Assembly: GCF_014652875.1 (NCBI RefSeq)
Contig: NZ_BMZQ01000001.1
Coordinates: forward strand, 558,001-622,000
Length of the DNA stretch: 64,000 nucleotides
DNA from: Tianweitania populi
GTDB taxonomy: Bacteria; Pseudomonadota; Alphaproteobacteria; Rhizobiales; Rhizobiaceae
Direction of reading: 5' to 3'
Shown: positions 27,717-36,412 of the stretch, one piece after another
How positions within the stretch are numbered: the stretch's first letter is position 1
Layout: the number at the start of each line of letters is the position of its first letter
The notes under the pieces: generated by a model
Database searches by the model: none
Seen by the model: the letters and a program-made list of their open reading frames with translations, nothing else
Told to the model about the DNA's origin: nothing
Translations under genes and position numbers: made by a program

Positions 27717-27864
27717 TTCGTGTCTGATATCAGCACGCACTCCACGGCTATGGCGTGACAAGCTGGACAGAGTCTCGGATGCTTGCCAAAGTGGCAAGGC
27801 ATTTCACAAAAACATAATATTCTTATACAAGGATGCAAGACGAACGAGCAAAGAGATCCTGCTC

Positions 27865-28014
27865 ATGCTGCCCCTGCGCATTTGGCTCCCCGGCGGAACC
27901 CTGAAGGTGAAGCGCTATTGGCACCTTCGCAGTGATGAACGGGCGAGGCTGGTGCCTGTCTGGAAAGTCGGCGCGACCTACTTCGTGTGGCGCTCTCGTC
28001 ACGAGAGCCGCTAA
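27865..28014 (+). CDS. Possible 49-residue basic, tryptophan-rich protein
   Basis: Frame MLPLRIWLPGGTLKVKRYWH and onwards, ending WRSRHESR. It has four tryptophans and a high arginine/lysine content, with AAAGAG about ten bases before the ATG. An AT-rich stretch upstream (27800-27830) could hold a promoter. No family is recognised. It could be a real small protein of the accessory segment or a chance frame. Confidence 0.4.
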   Translation: MLPLRIWLPGGTLKVKRYWHLRSDERARLVPVWKVGATYFVWRSRHESR

Positions 28015-28085
28015 GTCCGACCTAGTTCACGCGTAGTTCTGAGCGGGCCGCGATGCAGCCCGCTCATTCGTTGTGTATACTCGGA

Positions 28086-29384
28086 TCAGGCGTCCGGCGT
28101 GACCTTCAGGATGCTCGACGTGCCCGCCTTCGGGTTTTCGGTCACGGCGTAAATGGCGCCGTCGTCGGCCACTTTCACGTCGCGCACGCGGGCTTCGAGC
28201 GGGATGCGCTCTTCGGAAGCGACGCGGTCGTTGTCGAGATGCAGAACCACGATGCCGGTGGAAACCAGTCCACCAATCAGGACGGTGTTCTTCCAGTCGG
28301 AGAACTGATCGCCCTGATAGAAGACCATGCCGGATGGGCCGATCACAGGATCCCAGTAATAAACCGGCTGCTCCATGCCGTCTTTGGACGTAACGCCGTC
28401 GCCGACCGGCTGGCCGCTATATTCGATCCCATAGGTGATCACCGGCCAGCCATAGTTCTTGCCGCCTTCGGGGCGGTTGAGCTCATCGCCGCCCTTGGGC
28501 CCATGCTCAACCGTCCACAAGCGGCCCTGACTGTCCAAGGCGGCCGCCTGCATGTTGCGGTGTCCGTAGGACCAGATCTCCGGCAGGGCATTCTGTTGCT
28601 CGGCAAGCGGGTTGCCGTCTGCAGCCGTACCATCCGTCTTGATGCGGAAGACCTTGCCAAGGCCGCTGCTGAGATCCTGTGCCTGCACGCGCGGCTCTTT
28701 ATCCGACCGCTCGCCAACCGTGACATAGAGGTGGCCATCGTCGGTTGGCACGATGCGCGAGCCGAAGTGCTTGTTGTTTTCCCATGATGGCGTTTGACGG
28801 AAGATGACCTTCACATCGTCCAGCTTTCCGTCGTTACTGTCATCGAGCGACAGGGTGGCCGAGGCGACCGACGTGCCATTGCCGTCAACGCGTGGCTCGC
28901 TGAAGCTGAAGTAGATGCGGTTCGAGCTTTCGAAATCCGTCGCGAGGGCAACATCGAGGAGGCCGCCCTGGCCGCGCGAGTCGACTTTCGGGAGACCTTC
29001 GAGCGCCTTGCCCGGCTTGCCGTCAGCCGACACCACATGCATCGCGCCTTCCTTGGTGGTCACCAGCATGCGCCCGCCCGGCAGGAACTCCATGGCCCAG
29101 AGTTGCGGCAGGCCTTCTGCCACGGGCGTGACCGAGACCTTCGCCAGGGTGGAAGGCTGCGGCGCGCGCGTTTGATTCTGGAAGGCGGGTTTCTGGTTGG
29201 GCGCGTTGGGGCTTTGGGTTTCAACAGGCTTGTTGGCCGGCGTGCCCTCATCGCCGCTCGCGGGAACCTGACCTTCCACCTGTTCGACCGGCGATGTGTC
29301 CCCGGTTGATTGGGCATGCGCGGCTGTGCCTGCAAGGCTAACGGAGAAAGCGGTGCTGGTGAGAAGAATGAGGAGGCGGCTCAT
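28086..29384 (-). CDS. PQQ-dependent aldose sugar dehydrogenase family protein
   Basis: A 432-residue periplasmic six-bladed beta-propeller of the soluble glucose/aldose sugar dehydrogenase family (YliI/Asd). After the signal peptide (MSRLLILLTSTAFSVSLAGT, cut after AHA) comes a proline/threonine-rich linker of about 60 residues. The enzyme domain shows LPDGRM-like FLPGGRMLVTTKEGAM, YGHRNMQAAA and YGIEYSGQPVGDG. It should oxidise aldoses with PQQ as cofactor; no pqq synthesis genes are in the window. The start at 29384 has AAGGA seven bases upstream. Confidence 0.87.
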   Translation of the reverse strand: MSRLLILLTSTAFSVSLAGTAAHAQSTGDTSPVEQVEGQVPASGDEGTPANKPVETQSPNAPNQKPAFQNQTRAPQPSTLAKVSVTPVAEGLPQLWAMEFLPGGRMLVTTKEGAMHVVSADGKPGKALEGLPKVDSRGQGGLLDVALATDFESSNRIYFSFSEPRVDGNGTSVASATLSLDDSNDGKLDDVKVIFRQTPSWENNKHFGSRIVPTDDGHLYVTVGERSDKEPRVQAQDLSSGLGKVFRIKTDGTAADGNPLAEQQNALPEIWSYGHRNMQAAALDSQGRLWTVEHGPKGGDELNRPEGGKNYGWPVITYGIEYSGQPVGDGVTSKDGMEQPVYYWDPVIGPSGMVFYQGDQFSDWKNTVLIGGLVSTGIVVLHLDNDRVASEERIPLEARVRDVKVADDGAIYAVTENPKAGTSSILKVTPDA

Positions 29385-29517
29385 GGACTGTCCTTGTGTC
29401 GCGTTTATCATGTGTCGGCCAATGCCGAGATCGGGCGGGCTTGCGAAGCCTTCCGCCTTCACGATCCAATGCGGACCCTATCAGCCGGTTGCGACACGGC
29501 TTCTCAACAACGCGTCA

Positions 29518-30711
29518 TCACCGGGATGTCTGTGAACGCTGCAAGCGCGCTTCATGTCCGTATCGTGCTTCAAGCGCGAGGCAGCCCCACACCATCCCAA
29601 GCAGCAGATAGAAGTGACGCCAGTGATCGGTGTCGATCACGCTGCCGAGTGCGACATGGCCGAGCAGCGTCGCATAGGCACAGAGCAGGTAGGGCTGCCA
29701 GGGGCGGTTGCGGAACAGGATGCGGAAGCCGGCCGCAAAGGTCCAGAGGATCAGCGTGATATAGGACAGGAAGCCGAGCCAGCCGTAGTCCATCAGCGCC
29801 TTCAACCAGATATTGTGCGTGTCCTCGCCGAAGATCGTGCCGAACACCAGCGGCCCAATGCCGAGGGGATGTTCCAGGGCCATTGCAAAACCATAGCCGT
29901 AGCGGGCAAAGCGGCCGAGGCGGGCGCCGTCATAGTCCTGCACCAGCTGCGCGCGCGTCGAGAAGAGTTCGGCCACGCCCGGCAGTTGCAGTGCGATGAG
30001 GATGGCGAGGCTGACGAACACCACGGCGCCCAGGCTCATGACGGCCACGCGCAGTCGGAACCGTCCGCTGGAGCTTTGCAGGAAAAGGGCTGCCACCAGC
30101 AGAATCGCGGCCGCACCGAACAGGCCCCAGGCGCCACGCGAGAAAGACAGGAAGATGCCGGTGACCAGGATCAGCAGCGGCCCGCTCCACACGGCGGCGG
30201 TCTTCAAGCCGCCGGTCAGGATGCGATGCAGCATGTAGATGCCGGGAAAAACCAGAAATGGGCCGAACACGTTCGGGTCTTGGAAGGCACCCGCTGCGCG
30301 GTCGTATTTCGTGAACATCTCGGCGCCGGGCAGCAGGTGGAAATAGCCGGCGATACCGAGGAAGGACGTTGCGACAGCTGCCAGCACCCAGGCCAGAGCC
30401 ATCGGGCGGAAAAGGTCCGGCTGCGATTCCGTGACAGACGCGTAGAAGATCGCCGTGAAAGCGAGGAACATGGAGACCGCGAGATATAGCGGCGTTTCCT
30501 TGAGGTCGGCCATCTGCGTCATCGAGATCATGCCGCCGATGTTGAAGGTGATCAGCAGGATCACCAGTGGCAGAATGGCGCGCGAGATGCGCAGGCCGAA
30601 CAGGGCCCACACGCCGATCAGCCCGGCCATATAGAGCTCGTAGGGCGCCGGTTCCTCGATCACGAAGCCGGACAGAAGCACGCCGAGACTGACGGCCGCC
30701 GTGCCGATCAA
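29518..30711 (-). CDS. O-antigen ligase/polymerase family membrane protein (Wzy_C)
   Basis: A 397-residue inner-membrane protein with about ten hydrophobic segments and one large periplasmic loop holding LGIGPLVFGTIFGEDTHNIW, the family's conserved H-N region. It should polymerise or ligate the repeat unit made by this cluster. The start is unclear: the frame is open upstream to the neighbouring transferase, and the first usable codon is TTG at 30711, with no good ribosome site. A slightly longer N-terminus is possible. Confidence 0.82.
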   Translation of the reverse strand: MIGTAAVSLGVLLSGFVIEEPAPYELYMAGLIGVWALFGLRISRAILPLVILLITFNIGGMISMTQMADLKETPLYLAVSMFLAFTAIFYASVTESQPDLFRPMALAWVLAAVATSFLGIAGYFHLLPGAEMFTKYDRAAGAFQDPNVFGPFLVFPGIYMLHRILTGGLKTAAVWSGPLLILVTGIFLSFSRGAWGLFGAAAILLVAALFLQSSSGRFRLRVAVMSLGAVVFVSLAILIALQLPGVAELFSTRAQLVQDYDGARLGRFARYGYGFAMALEHPLGIGPLVFGTIFGEDTHNIWLKALMDYGWLGFLSYITLILWTFAAGFRILFRNRPWQPYLLCAYATLLGHVALGSVIDTDHWRHFYLLLGMVWGCLALEARYGHEARLQRSQTSR

Positions 30712-30766
30712 GGCAATCAGCTTGGCGTTGATCGCCTCACGCGGCAGCGCCGGATGAACAACGGCG

Positions 30767-32305
30767 CTAATAGGCGTTCTCCGAGCGCAGCAGCCGGATC
30801 GGGGTCAGGAACAGGATCTTCAGATCGAACCAGATCGACCAGTTCTCGATATAATCCAAATCATATTCGGTGCGCATGCGGATCTTGTCGGAAGAATCGA
30901 TCTCGCCGCGCCAGCCGCTGATCTGCGCCCAGCCGGTTACGCCGGGCTTCACGCGGTGGCGCGCGAAATATCCGTCGACCACTTCATAAAACAACGTGTC
31001 GTGCGATTGCGCGGATACCGCATGGGGGCGGGGGCCTACCAGCGATAGACTGCCGAGCAGTGCATTGAAGAACTGCGGCAGCTCGTCGATCGAAGTCTTG
31101 CGGATGAAGCGACCGACGCGGGTTACACGCGGATCGTTCTTGGTCACCGCCTGCTTGGCGGTGGGATCGCATTGCTCGCTATACATCGAGCGAAACTTGA
31201 GGACCTCGATTTCCTCATTGTTGAAGCCGTGCCGCTTCTGCCGGAACAGGATCGGACCCTTGCTGTCCAGCTTGATGGCAATGGCCGTGGCGATCATGAT
31301 CGGCGAAAACAGGATGATCCCGAACAGGCTGAACACGATGTCGAAGATGCGCTTCGCAACCGAGTCCCAGTCGTTGATCGGCTTGTCGAAAATATCCAGC
31401 ATCGGCACCTGGCCGATAAAGGAATACGAGCGCGGGCGGAAATGCAGGTTGTGCGTGTGGGCCGACAGGCGAATGTCGACGGGCAGGATCCAGAGCTTCT
31501 TCAAAAGCGTCAGCACACGCGATTCCGCCGTCAGCGGCAGCGACACGATCAGCATGTCGATATGGGCGATGCGCGCGAATTCCAGCAGTTCGTTGATCGT
31601 GCCGAGCTTGGGATAGCCGGCAACGATCGGGGGTGAGCGGCGGTCATCGCGATCGTCGAAGATGCCACAGATGCGGATGTCGTTATAGGGCTGCGCCTCG
31701 ATCGAGCGGATCAGCATCTCCGCCGCAGGCCCTCCGCCTACAATCACGGCGCGCCGCTCGATCACACCGTTGCGCACCCAACGCTTTACGAAATGCGAAA
31801 CGATGACGCGCACCAGGAGGATCGCGGTGAAGCCGCCGAGGAACCACGAGCCGAACCAGACACGCGAAAAGTCCTCCGACCATTTCAGCAGGAAGCCCAT
31901 GGTTGCCAACGCCCCGAGCGCTGCAATCCAGGCAAGCCCTAAGCGGGCGATGTTCTGCAGCGGCCGGCTGAGAATGCGAAACTGGTAGGCTTCGGCGATG
32001 TTGAGGAAGGCCACCGCAAGCAGCGAGCCGCTCACGATCACCGCCGGATATTCCCAGGCTAGCCATGGGCCCTTGCCGACGTAAACGGCGCGGATACCGA
32101 GGCCAACTGCGCAAAGCAGCAGGAACTCGGCGATGCGCAGCAGGCCGCTGACCATGTTCGAGGACATGCCGTCGCCACGATATTGCTGCGCGATCTGACG
32201 CGCCATATCGTTCAACTCTCGACGCGGCGCAGTCGCAATTTCGCCGTCGCGGAAGCTGCGCACAGCCTCAAGCGTATAGCGAAGCGCCGGATCGTTCTCG
32301 GTCAT
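30767..32305 (-). CDS. Undecaprenyl-phosphate sugar phosphotransferase (WcaJ/ExoY type)
   Basis: Initiates exopolysaccharide repeat-unit synthesis by putting the first sugar-phosphate (often glucose or galactose) on undecaprenyl phosphate. 512 residues: four to five N-terminal membrane segments, a CoA-binding-like middle domain (AVIVGGGPAAEMLIRSIEA), and the C-terminal bacterial sugar transferase domain with GPILFRQKRHGFN, FRKTSIDELPQF-like RKTSIDELPQFFNAL and SLVGPRPHA. The ATG at 32305 is used; a TTG 18 bases upstream is also in frame. Confidence 0.92.
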   Translation of the reverse strand: MTENDPALRYTLEAVRSFRDGEIATAPRRELNDMARQIAQQYRGDGMSSNMVSGLLRIAEFLLLCAVGLGIRAVYVGKGPWLAWEYPAVIVSGSLLAVAFLNIAEAYQFRILSRPLQNIARLGLAWIAALGALATMGFLLKWSEDFSRVWFGSWFLGGFTAILLVRVIVSHFVKRWVRNGVIERRAVIVGGGPAAEMLIRSIEAQPYNDIRICGIFDDRDDRRSPPIVAGYPKLGTINELLEFARIAHIDMLIVSLPLTAESRVLTLLKKLWILPVDIRLSAHTHNLHFRPRSYSFIGQVPMLDIFDKPINDWDSVAKRIFDIVFSLFGIILFSPIMIATAIAIKLDSKGPILFRQKRHGFNNEEIEVLKFRSMYSEQCDPTAKQAVTKNDPRVTRVGRFIRKTSIDELPQFFNALLGSLSLVGPRPHAVSAQSHDTLFYEVVDGYFARHRVKPGVTGWAQISGWRGEIDSSDKIRMRTEYDLDYIENWSIWFDLKILFLTPIRLLRSENAY

Positions 32306-32414
32306 CAAAGCTGGCCCCGCCAAAACCCTGCCTAAGGGCTTTGTTCCTCAAGGGCATATATGAGCAAAGAGCGGCTAATAAAGACTTGCAGCCGTCAGTG
32401 ACTTTGTTGCGATC

Positions 32415-33551
32415 TCAGCGCGCAAGCGCGGCAAAGTAAGCCTGTTCGATCTCTTGCGCCATCACATCGACACCAAACCGGCTCCGCAGGGTGTCACGCG
32501 AAGGCATGGCATCGTGCAAAACTTTGGGATCACGGGTCGCATCCACCATGCGGGTGGCGAGTGCGTCTGATGAGCCCGGCACGATCAAAGCACTGGAGGT
32601 TTGTCCTAGGATCTCCGGGATACCGCCAACGGAGGTCGCGATCATTGGCATTCCCGCCGCAAGCGCTTCCAGCACGATATAGGGCATAGCTTCTGCCCGC
32701 GACGGCACGACGATCGTTTTGCCTAAAGCAAAGGCGCGCCGCGCCGGCATGGCGGGATGGAAGGTGATCTGCTCGGCCAAACCGAGCGAGGCTGCCTGCG
32801 CCTTGTACTTTGGCAGGTCGTCTCCATCCCCGACCATTACCGCCGTCAGCGGATGCTGCAGAATGGCCGCTGCTTTCGCCAGCGCGTCGATAAAGATGTC
32901 GGGACCTTTCAGGTCGCGCATCATGCCGATGTAAAGGAAGTCGGCCGCATCGCCGTTGGGCAGAACGGGTTCAAATTCTTCCGCCCGCAAACCGTTGTAA
33001 ACGAGCCGATACGGGACCTTCGGCTGGCCGACCTTGGCGAGGAATGTCTGCATCTCGTGTTCCGACACGAACAGCAGCTGGTCGGTCGTAAACCGCTCCA
33101 GCAGCCGCTCGATCGCGAACACTGTCCGGCCAAAGGCGCTATGCTCGTCGTAATGCAGGCTGCCGCCATGCGGTGAATAAAGGCGGGCCACGCGAGACCT
33201 TGAAACCCGCAGAAGTGAGCCGAACATGCGGGCATAAACGCCCCCCTTGGCGCCATGTCCGTGCAGAACGTCCGGCTGCAATTGCTTGATGATCTTGTAG
33301 GTGCGCCATGCGGCAGCGATGTCGCCGGCTCCGATATGGCGCTGGATCGGCGTGCGGTGGATGCCCAGCGCAAGCTGCGGTTCGATCTCGTCGAACAAGC
33401 GGGCTTCATGGGAGCCACCCGTGGTGGAATCGCAGAGAATGCCGACCTGATGCCCGGCCGCGACCTGCGCATGCGTGAGATCGCGCACATGCCGGAAGAT
33501 GCCGCCCACCGGCGAACGGAAGCAGTGCAGGATGCGTAAGGGTTGACCCAC
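32415..33551 (-). CDS. GT4-type glycosyltransferase
   Basis: 378 residues of GT-B fold. N-terminal RILHCFRSPVGGIFRHVRDL is the acceptor-side motif. The C-terminal donor-binding half has SRAEAMPYIVLEALAAGMP, with the EX7E motif of family GT4. It should add a sugar to the growing polysaccharide unit. The frame stays open through the upstream lipoprotein gene in another frame, so the start was set at GTG 33551 (V-GQPLRIL), 20 bases after that gene's stop. It is therefore an approximate start. Confidence 0.87.
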   Translation of the reverse strand: MGQPLRILHCFRSPVGGIFRHVRDLTHAQVAAGHQVGILCDSTTGGSHEARLFDEIEPQLALGIHRTPIQRHIGAGDIAAAWRTYKIIKQLQPDVLHGHGAKGGVYARMFGSLLRVSRSRVARLYSPHGGSLHYDEHSAFGRTVFAIERLLERFTTDQLLFVSEHEMQTFLAKVGQPKVPYRLVYNGLRAEEFEPVLPNGDAADFLYIGMMRDLKGPDIFIDALAKAAAILQHPLTAVMVGDGDDLPKYKAQAASLGLAEQITFHPAMPARRAFALGKTIVVPSRAEAMPYIVLEALAAGMPMIATSVGGIPEILGQTSSALIVPGSSDALATRMVDATRDPKVLHDAMPSRDTLRSRFGVDVMAQEIEQAYFAALAR

Positions 33552-33571
33552 GGCGTTCAGGACAGCCGGGA

Positions 33572-34132
33572 TCAGAACAGGCGTTCGCGCACGTAAACCG
33601 TATCGCCCGGCAGAAGCGGGTCGGAGGTGACGACGCGACCGGTCATGACCTTGCCATTGATGCTGCGGGTAATGTCGACATCGGCCTGGTTGGCGCGCGG
33701 CGAGAAGCCGCCGGCCAGTGCTACGGCCTTTTGCACGGTCAAGCCGGGAACATAGGAGTACTGCCCGGCGGCACCCACTTCGCCCATCACGAAGATCGGT
33801 CGGTACCGCTCGATCTGCACGGAGATATCGGGATCGCGAAGATAACCGTTGCGCAGCTTCACCGCGAGGTCGCGCTCGATCTGCTGAACCGTCTTCCCAC
33901 GCGCAGCGACTGCGCCGACGAGCGGGAAGGAGATGTAGCCGGATTGATCCACCGCATAGGTGTTTGTCAGGCCTTCCTGCTCGAACACCGTGACGCGAAC
34001 ACTGTCGCCGGCATCGAGAACATAGGGCTTGTCGATCGCCTGGTGGAAAGCGGCAGGCGCCGGACGATATCCCGAGCAACCGGCCGTCAGCAGCGAAAGC
34101 GCAAGAACGGAGGCAAGTGCTTTTGTGATCAT
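33572..34132 (-). CDS. Polysaccharide biosynthesis/export lipoprotein (Wza/GumB family)
   Basis: A 186-residue outer-membrane polysaccharide export protein. Lipobox LLTAGC gives lipidated Cys19. The Poly_export domain (YVLDAGDSVRVTVFEQEGL, then VDQSGYISFPLVGAV) is followed by one SLBB-type domain. It is about half the length of E. coli Wza, in the GumB size class, so the pore may rely on a partner. It diverges from the Wzz-like gene with a 189-base shared upstream region. Confidence 0.88.
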   Translation of the reverse strand: MITKALASVLALSLLTAGCSGYRPAPAAFHQAIDKPYVLDAGDSVRVTVFEQEGLTNTYAVDQSGYISFPLVGAVAARGKTVQQIERDLAVKLRNGYLRDPDISVQIERYRPIFVMGEVGAAGQYSYVPGLTVQKAVALAGGFSPRANQADVDITRSINGKVMTGRVVTSDPLLPGDTVYVRERLF

Positions 34133-34321
34133 GGCCGGCGTGTGCCTCGGAAGGTCTGAGATGCCGCGTTATTGCCTTGTTAGGGTTAATGCCGGGTAAA
34201 GGTGAAAGGGCCGGGCTTTAAGTCTGGCCGGCCAAGTCATACAGGCAGGTACACAGGCAATATTAACCAGCCGGTCACCATACTTGTTTAGATTCTCGCC
34301 ATCGTGGTGGAGTGTAGGCGA

Positions 34322-36412
34322 ATGCCGGTGGTCTCGAACCAAGCGAACGACATCGATGTGGATCTCGGCCGGCTGTTCTCCAGCCTGGCTCGAAACTGGC
34401 TGCGCATCCTCCTCGTCGCCTTGTGCATCACAGGGCTGGCTTTCCTGCTCGCTTGGCTTGCCACTCCGCTTTATCGCGCCGAAACCCGTATCCTGATTGA
34501 AACCCGCGAATCCCCGCTGACGAGGGGCAATGCGCCGGCGGATGCGGACCGTCCGATCCTCGATGCGGAGGGCGTAGCCAGCCAGGTGCAGGTGATTTCC
34601 TCCACCGACATTCTCAAGAAGGTCGCGACCGATCTGAACCTTGCCAGCCGCAAGGAATTCGACCCCTCCATCGATATGTCCCTGCCGAAGCGTATCCTGG
34701 TTTCCACCGGCCTGATGCGCGACCCCAAGGATGTGCCGGCCGATGAACGCGTGCTGTCGACCTTCCGCGAGAAGCTCAAGGTCTACAATGTCGAGCGCTC
34801 GCGCGTGATCGTGATCGAGTTCTCCTCGGAAGACCCGGCACTCGCTGCCGCAATCCCCAATAAGATCGCCGAAGCCTATCTCGGCGTGCAGCAGGTCGCC
34901 AAGCAGCAGTCCAACACGGATGCCACGCAGTGGCTGCAGCCAGAGATTGCCAACCTTTCGGATCGCGTAAAGGAAGCCGAAGGCAAGGTCGCCGCCTACC
35001 GTTCGCAATCGGACCTGCTAATTGGCCAGAACAATTCGGTGCTCGCCACGCAGCAGCTGTCGGAACTCTCCAGTGAATTGTCGCGCGTGCGCGCCAACCG
35101 CTCGGCGGCCGAAGCCAATGCCGAAAGCCTGCGCTCGACCATCAGGGCAGGGGCTTCGCTGGACTCCGCACCGGAGGTTCTGTCCTCGCCGCTGATCCAG
35201 CGTTTGCGGGAGCGGGAAGTCGAGTTGAAGGCACAGATCGCCGATCTGTCCGTCACGCTGCTCGGCAACCACCCGCGTCTGCGTGCCCTCAACTCGCAGC
35301 TCAACGATCTCGAAGGTCAGATTCGCTCGGAAGCCCGCAAGGTTCTTTCCGGCTTGGAAACGGAAGCAAAGACAGCCGCCGCGCGTGAAGCAAGCCTGCA
35401 GCGCGATCTGGATGCCTTGAAGCAGGTATCGGCCCGTGCCGACGACCAGGGGGTCGAACTCCGCTCGCTGGAGCGTGAAGCGGCTGCGCAGCGTGAATTG
35501 CTGGAGTCCTACCTGTCGCGCTATCGCGAAGCGATGTCGCGCGGCGAAGGCAACTACCTGCCGGCCGATGCGCGCATCTTCTCGCGTGCCGTGGCGCCGG
35601 TTGAGCCTTATTTCCCAAAGATCCTCCCGATCACGATCGCGGCCTTCGTCGCCTCCTTGCTGATCATGGCCATCATCACTCTATTGCAGGAACTGTTCAG
35701 CGGCCGCGCCATGCGCCGGGCCGGGCAGGGCTTCTATGACGTGGACGAACTCGCCATGCCCGCTGCCATGCCGGTTGCCGCGCTCGTCGAAGAGCGGGAA
35801 CTCGTTGAGGAGCGGACCGGCACGCTCACCGTCGAGCGGGCCGCCGCACGGCTGATTGCCGACAATGCCAAGCGCGCGATCTTCGTGTCGCCGGAAGGGG
35901 ATGAAGCAGCCGCCGCATCTGTCATGGTCGCTCGCGAAATCGCAAATTCCGGCCAGCGCGTTCTGCTGCTCGACCTGACATCAGCGGGCGTTGCGTCGCA
36001 CCCCATGCTGGATGGTCAGCAGCGTCCCGGCATCACCAATCTCCTTGCGGCCGAGGCGCAGTTTACCGACGTCATCCATGCCGACTTCTATTCGGATTGC
36101 CACGTCATTCCCGTCGGTACGGCCGATCCTGAAACCGCCATGCGCGCAGCCGACCGCTTGCCCATCATCATGCGCTCGCTCGCCAGCGCCTATGATCTGG
36201 TGGTCGTGGAATGCGGTCCGACCGACCCGGAAGGCGTTGCGCGTCTGCTTGGTGAAGACACGAAGATCGCACTGGCGCTGATCGACCCGGCCGACGAAAC
36301 CGTCGTTGCCAGCACCGAAGCCTTCGCGCGGGCCGGCCACGACGACATGCTGCTCGTCTCGCCAGTCGGTGCAGCAGCGGGTCGGAACGGGCTACATCGT
36401 TCGGCGGCTTAA
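34322..36412 (+). CDS. GumC/Wzz-like polysaccharide co-polymerase with degenerate BY-kinase domain
   Basis: 696 residues. A Wzz domain with an N-terminal membrane segment (residues about 27-50) is followed by a long coiled-coil region (about 200-400), a second membrane segment (near 440), then a cytoplasmic domain resembling bacterial tyrosine kinases. The position of the Walker A loop (about residues 520-535) reads VSPEGDEAAAAS and lacks the P-loop lysine, while the A'-like strand VLLLDLTS remains. No tyrosine-rich tail is present. It should set chain length and export but not phosphorylate. Its stop codon shares TTAA with the convergent gene. Confidence 0.87.
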   Translation: MPVVSNQANDIDVDLGRLFSSLARNWLRILLVALCITGLAFLLAWLATPLYRAETRILIETRESPLTRGNAPADADRPILDAEGVASQVQVISSTDILKKVATDLNLASRKEFDPSIDMSLPKRILVSTGLMRDPKDVPADERVLSTFREKLKVYNVERSRVIVIEFSSEDPALAAAIPNKIAEAYLGVQQVAKQQSNTDATQWLQPEIANLSDRVKEAEGKVAAYRSQSDLLIGQNNSVLATQQLSELSSELSRVRANRSAAEANAESLRSTIRAGASLDSAPEVLSSPLIQRLREREVELKAQIADLSVTLLGNHPRLRALNSQLNDLEGQIRSEARKVLSGLETEAKTAAAREASLQRDLDALKQVSARADDQGVELRSLEREAAAQRELLESYLSRYREAMSRGEGNYLPADARIFSRAVAPVEPYFPKILPITIAAFVASLLIMAIITLLQELFSGRAMRRAGQGFYDVDELAMPAAMPVAALVEERELVEERTGTLTVERAAARLIADNAKRAIFVSPEGDEAAAASVMVAREIANSGQRVLLLDLTSAGVASHPMLDGQQRPGITNLLAAEAQFTDVIHADFYSDCHVIPVGTADPETAMRAADRLPIIMRSLASAYDLVVVECGPTDPEGVARLLGEDTKIALALIDPADETVVASTEAFARAGHDDMLLVSPVGAAAGRNGLHRSAA

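Larger units (their letters stand above)
27239..27864. other. 626-base region without a convincing protein gene
   Basis: Short frames exist on both strands but none has a good start site or recognisable family. The region starts with two tandem hairpins, continues with a dense set of stems (about 27345-27513) and contains a terminator at 27693-27716. It is the best candidate in the window for an unannotated RNA gene. A hydrophobic frame on the reverse strand ending at 27569 (MRVVAIGLAATIGHVASTAF plus one residue) is too weak to call. Confidence 0.5.

Noticed and set aside
33552-34079. Extension of the GT4 frame through the export lipoprotein gene
   Set aside because: It is antiparallel-free but out of frame with a clear lipoprotein gene and has no family similarity. 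The glycosyltransferase begins near 33551.
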